Origin: Antarctobacter sediminis
Lineage (GTDB): Bacteria; Pseudomonadota; Alphaproteobacteria; Rhodobacterales; Rhodobacteraceae
Length of the DNA: 64,000 nucleotides
Assembly: GCF_019218285.1 (NCBI RefSeq)
Contig: NZ_JAHUZG010000001.1
Location: 1,116,001 to 1,180,000 of the forward strand
Reading direction: 5' to 3'
Below are positions 55,782 through 64,000 of the stretch, in pieces (the first letter of the stretch is position 1; every line of letters begins with the position of its first letter). The notes below the pieces were generated by a model. The model worked only from the letters and a program-made list of their open reading frames with translations, was not told the origin of the DNA and made no database searches. The translations under genes were made by a program, and so were the position numbers.

Positions 55782-57170
55782 TCATCCCAAAGCCTCCAGC
55801 TTGGCCGCGTCGAACCCGGCACCCGGCACCAGCTCGACGCCCGCCTTGGACATGCGCACCTCGACCCCGGCAGCAACCAGCGCCTGTTTCATCGCATCCA
55901 CGGCGCTGAAATCCTTGCTCTGCATGGCCTCCGTCCGTGCCGTGGCCAGACGTTCGGCCAAGGCGGAAAGATCCACGGAAACAGCCTCCCATCCCGCCAG
56001 ATCCGGCGTCAGCAACCCCAGCAACCCCGCCCCGGCCCTAAGCGCCGGGGCCTCGCCCGCCGCTGCAAGACGATGCAATTCGGAAATCGCACCGGCCGTG
56101 TTCAGATCATCTGCCAGGGCCGAAACCACGCCCAAGGGCATCACCCCTGCCTCGACTCCCTCCACCATACCGCGCCATTTGCGCAGGGTCGCTTCCGCGT
56201 CCCGCGCCTTCTCCGCCGTCCAGTCCATGGGCTTGCGGTAATGCGTCGACAGCATCACGAAACGGATCACCTCACCGGGCACACCCTGATCCAGCAGGTC
56301 GCGCACGGTAAAGAAATTGCCAAGGCTCTTGGACATCTTCTTGCCCTCCACCTGCAACATCTCGTTATGCAGCCAGACCCGCGCAAACTCTCCCTCGGGA
56401 TGGGCGCATTTCGACTGGGCGATCTCGTTCTCATGATGCGGGAAACTCAGATCGTTGCCGCCGCCGTGAATGTCGAATGTCTCCCCCAATAGCGCATGGC
56501 TCATGGCCGAACATTCGATATGCCAGCCCGGTCGCCCCCGGCCCCAGGGGCTGTCCCACCCCGGCAATTCGTCCGAAGACGGCTTCCACAACACGAAATC
56601 CATCGGGTTCTTCTTGTAGGGCGCCACCTCGACCCGGGCCCCCGCGATCATGTCATCCACGGACCGCCCCGACAGCGCGCCATACTCCTTGTAGCTGTCC
56701 ACCGCGAACAGCACATGCCCCTCGGCCTCATAGGCGTGGCCCTTGTCGATCAGGTCCGAGATCATGGCGATCATCTGCCCGATATAGGCCGTCGCACGCG
56801 GCTCATGCGTGGGCCGCAACGCCCCCAGCGCATCCATGTCCGAATGATACCAGGCAATCGTCTCGTCCGAGCGCTCCTGAACCAGTTCTTCCAAACTGCC
56901 CGAGGCCCCCGCCTCCTTGCGCGCCAGCGCAGTGGCGTTGATCTTGTCATCGACGTCGGTGAAATTGCGCACATAGGTCACGTGATCCGGCCCATAGACA
57001 TGCCGCATCAGCCGGAACAACACGTCAAACACCAGCACGGGCCGCGCATTGCCCAGATGCGCCCGGTCATAGACCGTCGGGCCGCAGACATAAATCCGCA
57101 CGTTTTCCGGGTCGATCGGGCGAAAGTCTTCCTTCTTCCGCGTCCGCGAATTGGTAAAGCGAATGTCCAT
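55782..57170 (-). CDS. cysS: Cysteinyl-tRNA synthetase
   Basis: A 462-residue class I synthetase: zinc/cysteine site [13 protein letters not shown]-like [37 protein letters not shown] and [11 protein letters not shown] 57170. Preceded by a 322-base non-coding stretch. Confidence 0.96.
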   Translation of the reverse strand: MDIRFTNSRTRKKEDFRPIDPENVRIYVCGPTVYDRAHLGNARPVLVFDVLFRLMRHVYGPDHVTYVRNFTDVDDKINATALARKEAGASGSLEELVQERSDETIAWYHSDMDALGALRPTHEPRATAYIGQMIAMISDLIDKGHAYEAEGHVLFAVDSYKEYGALSGRSVDDMIAGARVEVAPYKKNPMDFVLWKPSSDELPGWDSPWGRGRPGWHIECSAMSHALLGETFDIHGGGNDLSFPHHENEIAQSKCAHPEGEFARVWLHNEMLQVEGKKMSKSLGNFFTVRDLLDQGVPGEVIRFVMLSTHYRKPMDWTAEKARDAEATLRKWRGMVEGVEAGVMPLGVVSALADDLNTAGAISELHRLAAAGEAPALRAGAGLLGLLTPDLAGWEAVSVDLSALAERLATARTEAMQSKDFSAVDAMKQALVAAGVEVRMSKAGVELVPGAGFDAAKLEALG

Positions 57171-57492
57171 GGCCTCGTCCTTCGCAAATGGTGCGGCGGG
57201 ACTAGCAAGTCTATCATTGAATTGGAATAGAAGACCGTCCCGCCATTGGCCGGGAGCCCCCGACCTATGTCAGCAGGTAATGCAGCAAATGATGGTTGCA
57301 TTGGTGGTCATGCGGCGCACCTACCACGCGCGCCGCCCGCTGCCAAGGGCGATCCGCCCCCACGGCCTTCAGGCCGCCGCCAACAACCACCCGGCTCAAG
57401 GACCTTCGCTCCTCCTGGCTTCTTCTTGGGGACAATACTCCGGGGGTTTGGGGGCAGAGCCCCCACCTGCCGCAGGCAGCGCAAACCGCCGG
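57171..57492. other. 322-base intergenic region between cysS and the VOC gene
   Basis: Contains the cysS promoter side (AT-rich near 57205-57230) and repeat copy f at its far end. No convincing gene or RNA was found in the remainder. Confidence 0.6.
57419..57464 (-). repeat. Intergenic repeat copy f
   Basis: Read leftward: GGGGGCTCTGCCCCC, AAA, CCCCCGGAGTATT, then AAGAAGAAG. A compact copy, 29 bases beyond the VOC stop codon. Confidence 0.75.
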
Positions 57493-57870
57493 TCAGCCAT
57501 AGCTGATCATCTCGTATTCCACCGCATCCGGCCCGTCGAAATAGAACCGGCGTCCCGGTTCGTAATCCGCGTGATTGTGGGTTTCGATGCCCATGTCACG
57601 GACCCGCGCCTCAACCGCGTCCAGATCGTCGACGACGATTCCCACATGGTTCAGGCCAGCCGCGTTGCCATAGCGCGGGATCGCCCCGGCGGGCGGGGTT
57701 TTCGGCGTGTAAAGCGCAAGATAGCTGTCTTCGCTGCCGACATGTACCGAATAACCTTCGTGGATCGACGCGCCTTCCCAGCGGATCTTCCAGCCCAGCA
57801 GGCGGCAGAGAAACGCGGCGGTGGCATGGGCGTCGGGCACGGTGATGTTCACATGTTCAAGGCGGGCCAT
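57493..57870 (-). CDS. VOC/glyoxalase-family protein
   Basis: A 125-residue single vicinal-oxygen-chelate domain: MARLEHVNITVPDAHATAAF, LNHVGIVVDDLDAVEARV, and a final glutamate in AVEYEMISYG; the histidines H6 and H75-region and E121-region are plausible metal ligands. ATG 57870 follows AAAGGAAAG. Divergent from soxR with a SoxR-type palindrome between them, so it is probably a SoxR target. Confidence 0.87.
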   Translation of the reverse strand: MARLEHVNITVPDAHATAAFLCRLLGWKIRWEGASIHEGYSVHVGSEDSYLALYTPKTPPAGAIPRYGNAAGLNHVGIVVDDLDAVEARVRDMGIETHNHADYEPGRRFYFDGPDAVEYEMISYG

Positions 57871-57909
57871 GATGTCTTTCCTTTCATTTGTTGTGCCGTC
57901 AGGGTAATT

Positions 57910-57927
57910 CTTCAAGCATACTTTAAG
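57910..57927. promoter_or_regulatory. SoxR box
   Basis: CTTCAAG-CATA-CTTTAAG, matching 12 of 18 positions of the E. coli SoxR site CCTCAAGTTAACTTGAGG. It is centred between soxR (start 57955) and the VOC gene (start 57870). Confidence 0.6.
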
Positions 57928-57954
57928 GCAAACGGAGAGTTTCGTTTTAAATCA

Positions 57955-58410
57955 ATGCCAAAAGATGGATTGAGCATTTCCCATGTGGCGCAAAGGACCG
58001 GGCTGGCGGCCTCGGCGATCCGCCACTACGAAGCCGAGGGCCTGGTATTTCCCGACCGTAATGCCGGCGGGCAGCGACGCTATCGGGCGGCGGACATCCG
58101 GCGGCTGTCCTTTGTCATGATCGCCCAGCAGCTTGGCTTTACCCTGGCCGAGATCCGGGCCGAGATGGACCGCCTGCCGCGCGACCGCGCCCCCGCCAAG
58201 GCGGACTGGAGCCGGATCTCGCGCCGGTTCGGGCGGGTCCTGGATGCGCGGATCGCACGGATGCAGGCGCTGCGCGACAGGCTGGACGGCTGTATCGGCT
58301 GCGGCTGCCTGTCGTTGCAAAGCTGTGCGCTGTACAACCCCGAGGACCGCGCAGCGCGCAGCGGACAGGGGCCGCGTTACCTGATGGGCGACCGCCCGCT
58401 GTCCGAGTGA
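57955..58410 (+). CDS. soxR: Redox-sensing MerR-family activator SoxR
   Basis: A 151-residue MerR regulator. HTH LSISHVAQRTGLAASAIRHY, dimer helix, and the [2Fe-2S] site C113-x2-C116-x-C118-x5-C124 in CIGCGCLSLQSCALYNPED, the exact SoxR spacing. ATG 57955. No soxS; as in other non-enteric bacteria it probably controls its targets directly. The 250 bases after it show only a small hairpin. Confidence 0.95.
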   Translation: MPKDGLSISHVAQRTGLAASAIRHYEAEGLVFPDRNAGGQRRYRAADIRRLSFVMIAQQLGFTLAEIRAEMDRLPRDRAPAKADWSRISRRFGRVLDARIARMQALRDRLDGCIGCGCLSLQSCALYNPEDRAARSGQGPRYLMGDRPLSE

Positions 58411-58630
58411 CGCGCCTGCGCCCGCCAGCGGCAGTTCTGCCGGGCGGGGTCAGGTGGTTCGGTGGCAAAAGCCAAAGGCTGAAAACGGCGGCCGCCGGAC
58501 GGATCTTGCGTGCCGGGGTGTCACTCCCGGCCCTTTCGGGGCGTCGCCCCCTCGTTCCGCGCAGATCGAAAGGCCCCCGAGCGGGGTCATGATCCGGTTT
58601 TCAGTGCTAGCGAGGGGGAAGATGCGCCGC

Positions 58631-58648
58631 CACGGTTGAGAAACCGTG
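58631..58648. terminator. Hairpin CACGGTT-GAGA-AACCGTG after mltG
   Basis: A 7-base perfect stem 14 bases beyond the mltG stop. No T-run, so at best a weak or Rho-assisted terminator. Confidence 0.35.
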
Positions 58649-58661
58649 ACGGCAGCGTGCG

Positions 58662-59819
58662 CTACTGGTCGCGCTGCGCCTCGAGCGCGCGATAGGCGGC
58701 GACGTTGCGGTTGTGCTCGTCCAGCGTCACCGCGAAATTGTGGCCGTCGGCCGGGTTCAGCGTCTTGGCCACGAAGTAGATATAGTCCGTATCCGCCGGG
58801 TTCAGCGCGGCCTCGATGCTGGCGCGGCCCGGGTTGGCGATGGGCGTCGGTGGCAGACCGTCGATCCGATAGGTGTTCCAGGGTGTTTCGCGGTCCAGTT
58901 CGGACCGGCGCAGGCCCCGGCCCAGCTGCCCCTCGCCCTTGGTGATGCCATAGATCACCGTCGGGTCGGTTTGCAGGCGCATCCCCTTGTCCAGCCGGTT
59001 GACGAAGACGCTGGCCACCTCGCGGCGCTCCTGCGGGCCGCCGGTTTCCTTCTCGATGATCGAGGCAAGGATCAACGCCTCTTCGGGTGTCTCAAGCGGC
59101 AGACCAGAGGCCCGGTTGGCCCAGGCCTGGGCCAGGATCACCTCTTGCCGTTCGGCCATGCGCGCGATGACATCGGCGCGGCTGTCACCGGGCAGGATCT
59201 CATAGCTGTCGGGCGCAAGGCTGCCCTCCGGGGGCACATCGACCTCGCCGTCCAGCACGTCGATCTGTTTCAGCTCTTCAACCACCTGCCAGCTGGTCAC
59301 ACCCTCGGCCAGCGCCACGCGGAAACGGGTGCCGGTGGTGTCCTTGACCTGTGCATAGATCTCGGGCGTGTCGCCTTCGGCGGGGTCAAAGCTGGTGCGT
59401 TCCTCGTAGCGGCCCGTTGCCGGGTCGACTTCGCGCACCTGCACCGTGGCGCGGGTGACACCGATCCGATAGACCACTTCGGTCCCGCAGGTCGACGCGC
59501 CGCCACGGGTCACGATCTCGGTGATTTCCGCCATCGAGGCGCCCTCGGGCACCAGATAGCTGCCCGCCTTCAGCGCCTGCGTCTTGTCGGCGTAATCGGC
59601 ACCGACGCGGAACATCATGGCGCTGCTGATCGCGCCCTGCCCCGACAGGTTTTCCGACACGGACCGCATGTTGGTGCCACGCGGCACCTCAAGGCAGATC
59701 GGCGCCGTCAACGGGCCCTGCGCGGTATATTCGCGCTGCGCCCAGATCAGGAGCCCGCCAAAGAGAAACAGCGCGACGACCAGAAAGGTCAGCGCGTTCG
59801 AGGCGATGCTGCGCCACAT
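58662..59819 (-). CDS. mltG: Endolytic murein transglycosylase MltG
   Basis: A 385-residue inner-membrane enzyme: N-terminal helix (ALTFLVVALFLFGGLLIWA), LysM-like region, and YceG domain with catalytic glutamate in LILASIIEKETGGPQERREV, then RLQTDPTVIYGI and TYRIDGLPPTPIANPG. It cuts nascent glycan strands. Six bases after fabF on the same strand. Confidence 0.95.
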   Translation of the reverse strand: MWRSIASNALTFLVVALFLFGGLLIWAQREYTAQGPLTAPICLEVPRGTNMRSVSENLSGQGAISSAMMFRVGADYADKTQALKAGSYLVPEGASMAEITEIVTRGGASTCGTEVVYRIGVTRATVQVREVDPATGRYEERTSFDPAEGDTPEIYAQVKDTTGTRFRVALAEGVTSWQVVEELKQIDVLDGEVDVPPEGSLAPDSYEILPGDSRADVIARMAERQEVILAQAWANRASGLPLETPEEALILASIIEKETGGPQERREVASVFVNRLDKGMRLQTDPTVIYGITKGEGQLGRGLRRSELDRETPWNTYRIDGLPPTPIANPGRASIEAALNPADTDYIYFVAKTLNPADGHNFAVTLDEHNRNVAAYRALEAQRDQ

Positions 59820-59825
59820 GGCGGG

Positions 59826-61088
59826 TTACTCCACCTTTCCGAAGATCACGCTGGCGTTGGTGCCGCCAAAGCCAAAGGAATTCGACAACGCGTAGCCCAC
59901 CTTGCGGTCACGCTTGGCGTTGGGCGCAAGGTCGATCGGCGTTTCCACCGCCGGGGTGTCAAGGTTGATCGTCGGCGGCGCGACCTGATCGCGGATCGCG
60001 AGGATCGAAAAGATCGCCTCGATCGCACCGGCGGCCCCCAGCAGGTGGCCGGTGGCGGATTTGGTCGAGGACATGGTGACATTGCCCGCGTGATCGCCCA
60101 GCAGCCGTTCCACCGCGCCAAGTTCGATGGTGTCCGCCATGGTCGAGGTGCCATGCGCGTTGATGTAGTCCAGCGCCGAAGGCTCCAGCCCCGCGTCCTT
60201 CAACGCGGCGCGCATGGACCGTTCGCCACCTTCGCCGTCCTCGGAGGGCGCGGTGATATGATAGGCGTCGCCCGACAGGCCATAACCGCAGACCTCGGCA
60301 TAGATCCGCGCGCCGCGCGCCTTGGCGTGTTCGTATTCTTCCAGCACCACGACGCCTGCGCCTTCGCCCATGACAAAACCGTCACGGTCGGCGTCATAGG
60401 GGCGGCTGGCCGCCTTGGGGTCATCGCCACGCTTGGTCGACAATGCCTTGCAGGCGTTGAAGCCCGCGATACCGATTTCCGAGATCGCCGCCTCGGCCCC
60501 GCCGGCCACCATCACGTCGGCGTCGCCGTATTTGATCAGGCGGGCCGCGTCACCGATGGCATGGGCGCCGGTCGAACAGGCGGTCACAACCGCGTGGTTC
60601 GGTCCCTTGAAGCCGTATTTGATCGACACGTTGCCCGAGATCAGGTTGATCAGCGCGCCCGGAATAAAGAAAGGCGATACGCGGCGCGGACCCTTGTCCC
60701 GGATCAACAACGCCGTTTCGGCGATAGAGTTCAGCCCGCCGATCCCCGATCCGATCATCACGCCGGTGCGCAGGCGGTCCTCTTCGTCCTCGGGCATCCA
60801 GCCCGCATCGGTCACGGCCTGATGCGCGGCGGCGATGCCAAAGCGGATGAACTCGTCAACCTTGCGCTGTTCTTTCTTGTCCATGTAGAGGTCGGGATTG
60901 AACGTCCCGTCCGAACCGTCGCCATAAGGCACTTCGCAGGCATAGGTCGTGGCCAGATGGCTGGCGTCGAACTTGCTGATCGTGCCCGCGCCCGACTGAC
61001 CGTCCAGAATGCGCGACCAGGTTTCATCGACTCCGCAAGCCAGCGGCGTGACCAATCCCAATCCGGTGACAACAACGCGACGTGTCAT
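59826..61088 (-). CDS. fabF: 3-oxoacyl-ACP synthase II
   Basis: A 420-residue condensing enzyme: active cysteine in VVTACSTGAHAIGDA, histidines in INAHGTSTMAD and TKSATGHLLGAAG. It elongates fatty acids. The fabF-mltG order is common in proteobacteria (usually acpP-fabF-mltG); acpP is not directly upstream here. Confidence 0.96.
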   Translation of the reverse strand: MTRRVVVTGLGLVTPLACGVDETWSRILDGQSGAGTISKFDASHLATTYACEVPYGDGSDGTFNPDLYMDKKEQRKVDEFIRFGIAAAHQAVTDAGWMPEDEEDRLRTGVMIGSGIGGLNSIAETALLIRDKGPRRVSPFFIPGALINLISGNVSIKYGFKGPNHAVVTACSTGAHAIGDAARLIKYGDADVMVAGGAEAAISEIGIAGFNACKALSTKRGDDPKAASRPYDADRDGFVMGEGAGVVVLEEYEHAKARGARIYAEVCGYGLSGDAYHITAPSEDGEGGERSMRAALKDAGLEPSALDYINAHGTSTMADTIELGAVERLLGDHAGNVTMSSTKSATGHLLGAAGAIEAIFSILAIRDQVAPPTINLDTPAVETPIDLAPNAKRDRKVGYALSNSFGFGGTNASVIFGKVE

Positions 61089-61287
61089 GCGCCTGCCCTT
61101 CTATCCTGTGTTCTTTGCTCCGCTCTTACCGCGCCTTGGCGGGCGGGGGCAAGTGCGGCGCGGCAACAGCGGCGCGCCGCCAGGTTCGGGGGGCATGTTT
61201 TCGCTGGGCAGAAGGCGGGGCGCGGATTGGCCGGGTTTCCCATCAGGTCAGAGGGGCGCGCGCGCCCCGCGTGGCATCCGCCCCGTG

Positions 61288-61304
61288 GGCCTTTCCCAAA
61301 GGCC
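61288..61304. terminator. Hairpin GGCCTTT-CCC-AAAGGCC after map
   Basis: A 7-base perfect stem 16 bases beyond the map stop codon. No T-run on either side beyond the stem. The rest of the 231-base gap to fabF holds nothing recognised. Confidence 0.4.
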
Positions 61305-61319
61305 AAGTGGGCCGCGCGA

Positions 61320-62063
61320 TCAGCCGGGCAGCGTCAAGACCATGGCACCGCGGGGCGTGGCAACGACCGTATGTTCGAATTGCACGGTCTCGGCAGGCGG
61401 CACGCTGTGCAGGGTCCATCCGTCCGGTGCCTCGTCCGCCATCCGCCCGCCACGCGACAGAAAGGGTTCAACGGTCAAGACAAGGCCCTTGGTGATGCGG
61501 CGGCGGTCGCCCCGGTTGGGCCAAGTGGCGATTTCCTGCGGGTATTCGTGCAGGCTCCGCCCGACGCCGTGACTTGCGAGGTTGCGAATGAGTGTATAGC
61601 CGCGCTTTTCGGCAAAGCGCCCGATGGCAGCCCCGATACCTGCCAGCGGTTTGCCTGCCGCAACCTGCGCGATGCCGATCTGCATGGCGCGGCGACCGTC
61701 CTTGCACAGCCGGTCAGGCTGTGCCGCGGCAAGGCGAAAGCTGGCCCCGGTGTCTGCGAAATAGCCATCCTTGCTGGCAGAGACGTCGATGTTCACCAGA
61801 TCCCCGGCCCGCAGCAGCCGGTCACCGGGAATTCCGTGGGCGATTTCTTCGTTGACGCTGATACAGGTGGCCCCCGGAAAGCCATAGGTCGCCTCTGGCG
61901 CCGGCACCGCGCCCGCCTGGTCCAGCAGGCGGCGCCCGAGATCGTCGAGTTCGCAGGTCGTCATGCCCGGCTCTGCCGCGCGGATCATCGCCTGCAAAGT
62001 GTTGGCGACGATGCGCCCGATGACCCGCATCCCGTCAAGTTCCCGTTCCTGAGTGATCGTCAT
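61320..62063 (-). CDS. map: Type I methionine aminopeptidase
   Basis: A 247-residue M24 peptidase. Metal ligands: aspartates in VNIDVSASKDGYFADTG, histidine in NLASHGVGRSLHEYP, glutamates in LVLTVEPF and VQFEHTVV. Removes N-terminal methionine. The sequence is rather divergent, so it may be a second copy in the genome. ATG 62063 with GAAAGG. Confidence 0.9.
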   Translation of the reverse strand: MTITQERELDGMRVIGRIVANTLQAMIRAAEPGMTTCELDDLGRRLLDQAGAVPAPEATYGFPGATCISVNEEIAHGIPGDRLLRAGDLVNIDVSASKDGYFADTGASFRLAAAQPDRLCKDGRRAMQIGIAQVAAGKPLAGIGAAIGRFAEKRGYTLIRNLASHGVGRSLHEYPQEIATWPNRGDRRRITKGLVLTVEPFLSRGGRMADEAPDGWTLHSVPPAETVQFEHTVVATPRGAMVLTLPG

Positions 62064-62134
62064 GACGTGCCTTTCGTGTTCCACCGCCTTGGCCTGCCGG
62101 TCGGTCAGGCCGAAGGCAGGCCATGTTTTTCGCC

Positions 62135-62932
62135 TCAGGCCCAGTCGGCCCCAAGATCCGCCCGCGCACGGTCAATCCAATGGTCGGCCAGCCAGCCGCA
62201 GGGTTTGGAATAGCGGATGAAAGACCCGGAATAGCCGCCGATGGCATCGGTCATCTTGGGCCGCCCGTGAAAACAGACCACCCGCGCATCGGCGGGCAGT
62301 TTCGGCGCGCGAAAATAGTTCAGAGGGAAGGGGTTGCAGTCATATTTGAACGACACGACCCAAGGGTCCGGGATATAGGTGAACAGGTCGCGATCCATCG
62401 CCTTGTGCGAGGTATAGCGCTGCTCCGACCCGCGCGCCTGCTCGACCTCTTCATAAGGATTCGCGGCAAGGTCATCGTACAGAAACCCATGATCCACCGG
62501 ATCAAAGCGAAACACAGATCCGTGGCCGGTGGGGCGCCCCTTGCGTTTCTCGGTCCAGTCGTGGCGCATGGCCACCGTGCCCGGGGCCAGATCGTGGATC
62601 TCGTCCAGCGAGCCGGTGATGACCACGTCAAGGTCGAAACCCAGCACCGGCCCTTGCAGGTCGGGCACAAGCCCGGGGCGAAACAGGGACGTCTTGCGCA
62701 TCGCGCCTTGACGGTTGGCCACCGCAAGCGCCGCGTTCATCGGTTCGGCGAAAGGTTCGACCGGCAGATCCAGCACCTCGATGTCCGGGTGCAGGCCCTG
62801 CGCGTCCTCGGTCATCACCATGAAACGGATCGGCCGCGTCATGTTGCGCCGCACGCCGGAATACAGCCGGTTGACATATTCGGGACCAAAGAGCGTGCCC
62901 CATTTGATGCACATGATGTTGACGGTACTCAT
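62135..62932 (-). CDS. Glycosyltransferase-like protein
   Basis: A 265-residue soluble protein resembling nucleotide-sugar transferases: VNIMCIKWGTLFGPEYVNRL at the start, a DxD motif in VLGFDLDVVITGSLDE, and VCFHGRPKM near the end. Such proteins occur in Rhodobacteraceae genomes outside polysaccharide clusters. Acceptor and donor unknown. The 241 bases between it and rsgA show nothing recognised. Confidence 0.7.
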   Translation of the reverse strand: MSTVNIMCIKWGTLFGPEYVNRLYSGVRRNMTRPIRFMVMTEDAQGLHPDIEVLDLPVEPFAEPMNAALAVANRQGAMRKTSLFRPGLVPDLQGPVLGFDLDVVITGSLDEIHDLAPGTVAMRHDWTEKRKGRPTGHGSVFRFDPVDHGFLYDDLAANPYEEVEQARGSEQRYTSHKAMDRDLFTYIPDPWVVSFKYDCNPFPLNYFRAPKLPADARVVCFHGRPKMTDAIGGYSGSFIRYSKPCGWLADHWIDRARADLGADWA

Positions 62933-63173
62933 GCCGCGCCCCTGCCCGTTCCAGATGTCTTGCCCCGATAACAATGCCCGGCACGGAATACCAGCGCTTG
63001 CCGCGGCGCGCGGCGGACGCTAGGGTCAGGACGGACCCGAAACAGGACGGAGGCCATGATGGAGATTGCATGCCCCCTCCGGGCCGCGCGCTAAGTTTCA
63101 GCTCGCCGCCCGTGCACGCTGACCTGACCGCCCCGGCGGTCCTGATACGCATGTCTGAACGGGACTTCTAACA

Positions 63174-64000
63174 TTGACTGATACCACTCTCGCCGACCTT
63201 GGATGGTCGGCACGTTTCGCGCGCCAATTGGGCACCGAGGACGCCGGGCTGACCCCCGCCCGGCTCGTCGAGGTGCATCGCGACCGGCTCCGGGCGCTCA
63301 CGCCCGGGGGGCCCTGCGCGCTCTTGCCCAGCGAAAATACCGGCGCCTATGCCGTGGGCGACTGGGTGCTGAGCGACGGCACACAGGCTGTGCGCCGGTT
63401 GGAACCCACAAGCGACCTGACGCGCCGCGCCGCCGGGCGCGAGGCAAAGATCCAGCGCATCGCCGCCAATGTCGATACGCTGGGAATCGTCACCAGCTGC
63501 AACGCGGATTTCAACGTCGCGCGGCTGGAACGCTATCTTGCGCTGGCCCATACGGCGGGATGCCTGCCGCTGGTGGTTCTGACCAAGGCCGATATGGCCG
63601 AGGATCCGGGCGACTATCTGCGCGCCGCAGAGCGGCTCTCGCCGCTGCTCACCGCGCTGTCACTGGATGCCACCGATCCCGAAGAGGCGCTGCGCCTCCA
63701 GCCTTGGTGCCGTGACGGGCAAACGCTGGCTCTGGTCGGGTCGTCGGGCGTGGGCAAGACCACGCTGCGCAACGCCCTGACCGGGGAAACCGCCGCCACG
63801 CAGGGCATCCGCGAGGATGACGCCAAGGGGCGGCACACCACCACGCACCGCAGCCTTGTGCCCACCACAGCGGGCGGATGGCTGATCGACACGCCCGGAA
63901 TGCGGGAACTGCAACTGGCCGAGGCCGATGACGGGATCGAGGCGGTTTTCGAGGATCTCGAGGAACTTGCCGCCCAATGCCGTTTTCGCAACTGCGCCCA
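63174..64000 (+). CDS. rsgA: Ribosome small-subunit-dependent GTPase A, truncated by window edge
   Basis: 275 codons seen. Circularly permuted GTPase: G4 LVVLTKADMA, G1 VGSSGVGKTTLRNAL, G3 DTPGMREL in that order, an N-terminal OB-like part (TGAYAVGDWVL), and the start of the zinc motif CRFRNCA. It helps mature the 30S subunit. The start is most likely TTG 63174 (LTDTTLADLGWSARFARQLG), since an in-frame stop lies 16 bases upstream and no ATG fits. Confidence 0.92.
   Translation, partial: MTDTTLADLGWSARFARQLGTEDAGLTPARLVEVHRDRLRALTPGGPCALLPSENTGAYAVGDWVLSDGTQAVRRLEPTSDLTRRAAGREAKIQRIAANVDTLGIVTSCNADFNVARLERYLALAHTAGCLPLVVLTKADMAEDPGDYLRAAERLSPLLTALSLDATDPEEALRLQPWCRDGQTLALVGSSGVGKTTLRNALTGETAATQGIREDDAKGRHTTTHRSLVPTTAGGWLIDTPGMRELQLAEADDGIEAVFEDLEELAAQCRFRNCA

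Noticed and set aside
58411-58661. Small RNA or gene in the space after soxR
   Set aside because: Short open frames have no ribosome site or recognisable product and only one small hairpin is present.
58713-62213. Open frame of 1166 codons on the + strand
   Set aside because: It lies antisense to mltG, fabF and map, which have full motif sets; its translation is low-complexity Arg/Gly/His-rich as expected for a GC-rich shadow frame.

Overview
The window looks like a chromosomal segment of a marine or halotolerant alphaproteobacterium of the Rhodobacteraceae (Roseobacter group). The basis is high GC, an ectABC-ask osmolyte operon, an iscR-iscS-sufB...sufCD...sufS iron-sulfur operon whose IscR has a single cysteine, a type II sulfide:quinone reductase and FnrL-type boxes. 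There is no integrase, transposase, phage gene or CRISPR array. Apart from one decayed protease gene, the region reads as stable chromosome.

Layout. 1-6570: exopolysaccharide locus with a truncated PAS sensor kinase, a secreted molybdopterin-fold protein, a WecG/sugar-transferase fusion, a LuxR-type response regulator, a Wzz-like chain-length protein and a Wzy/ligase-like membrane protein. Three copies of one palindrome lie in its intergenic spaces. 6588-11063: ectABC-ask with a divergent MarR regulator. 11076-19864: an NsrR-like Rrf2 regulator, cydDC-cydABX (cytochrome bd), a Tat-type sulfide:quinone reductase and a small membrane protein, with FNR-type boxes before cydD and cydA. 19881-21834: a sulfatase/phosphonate-ester hydrolase and tRNA-Arg(CCG). 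21888-30445: the isc-suf operon, including two short coupled ORFs, a cupin and two YIP1-like membrane proteins, bounded by an IscR-type palindrome and a strong terminator.

30529-47482: mixed housekeeping genes (hydrolase, lpdA, MFS transporter, queA, a 1100-residue AsmA-like protein, peroxiredoxin, DUF455 protein, M23 peptidase plus bactofilin, a Q-rich lipoprotein, a ClpP-like secreted protein, HNH nuclease). 47691-48421: a broken trypsin-like protease gene. 48537-57170: esterase, a LecA-like secreted protein, alkA, cobK, an MFS transporter, a coupled cimA-methyltransferase-squalene-synthase-like run, and cysS. 57493-58410: a divergent VOC protein/soxR pair with a SoxR box between them. 58662-64000: mltG, fabF, map, a glycosyltransferase-like protein, and rsgA running off the end.

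How the parts fit: several blocks concern stress and redox control, namely ectoine for salt, bd oxidase with SQR for low oxygen, NO or sulfide, IscR/suf for iron, and SoxR for redox-cycling compounds. A family of six short intergenic repeats (a GGGGGCTCTGCCCCC hairpin, a CCGGRRTATT core and an AAGAAGAAG tail) is scattered between unrelated genes. No computation was run; all calls come from reading the sequence.
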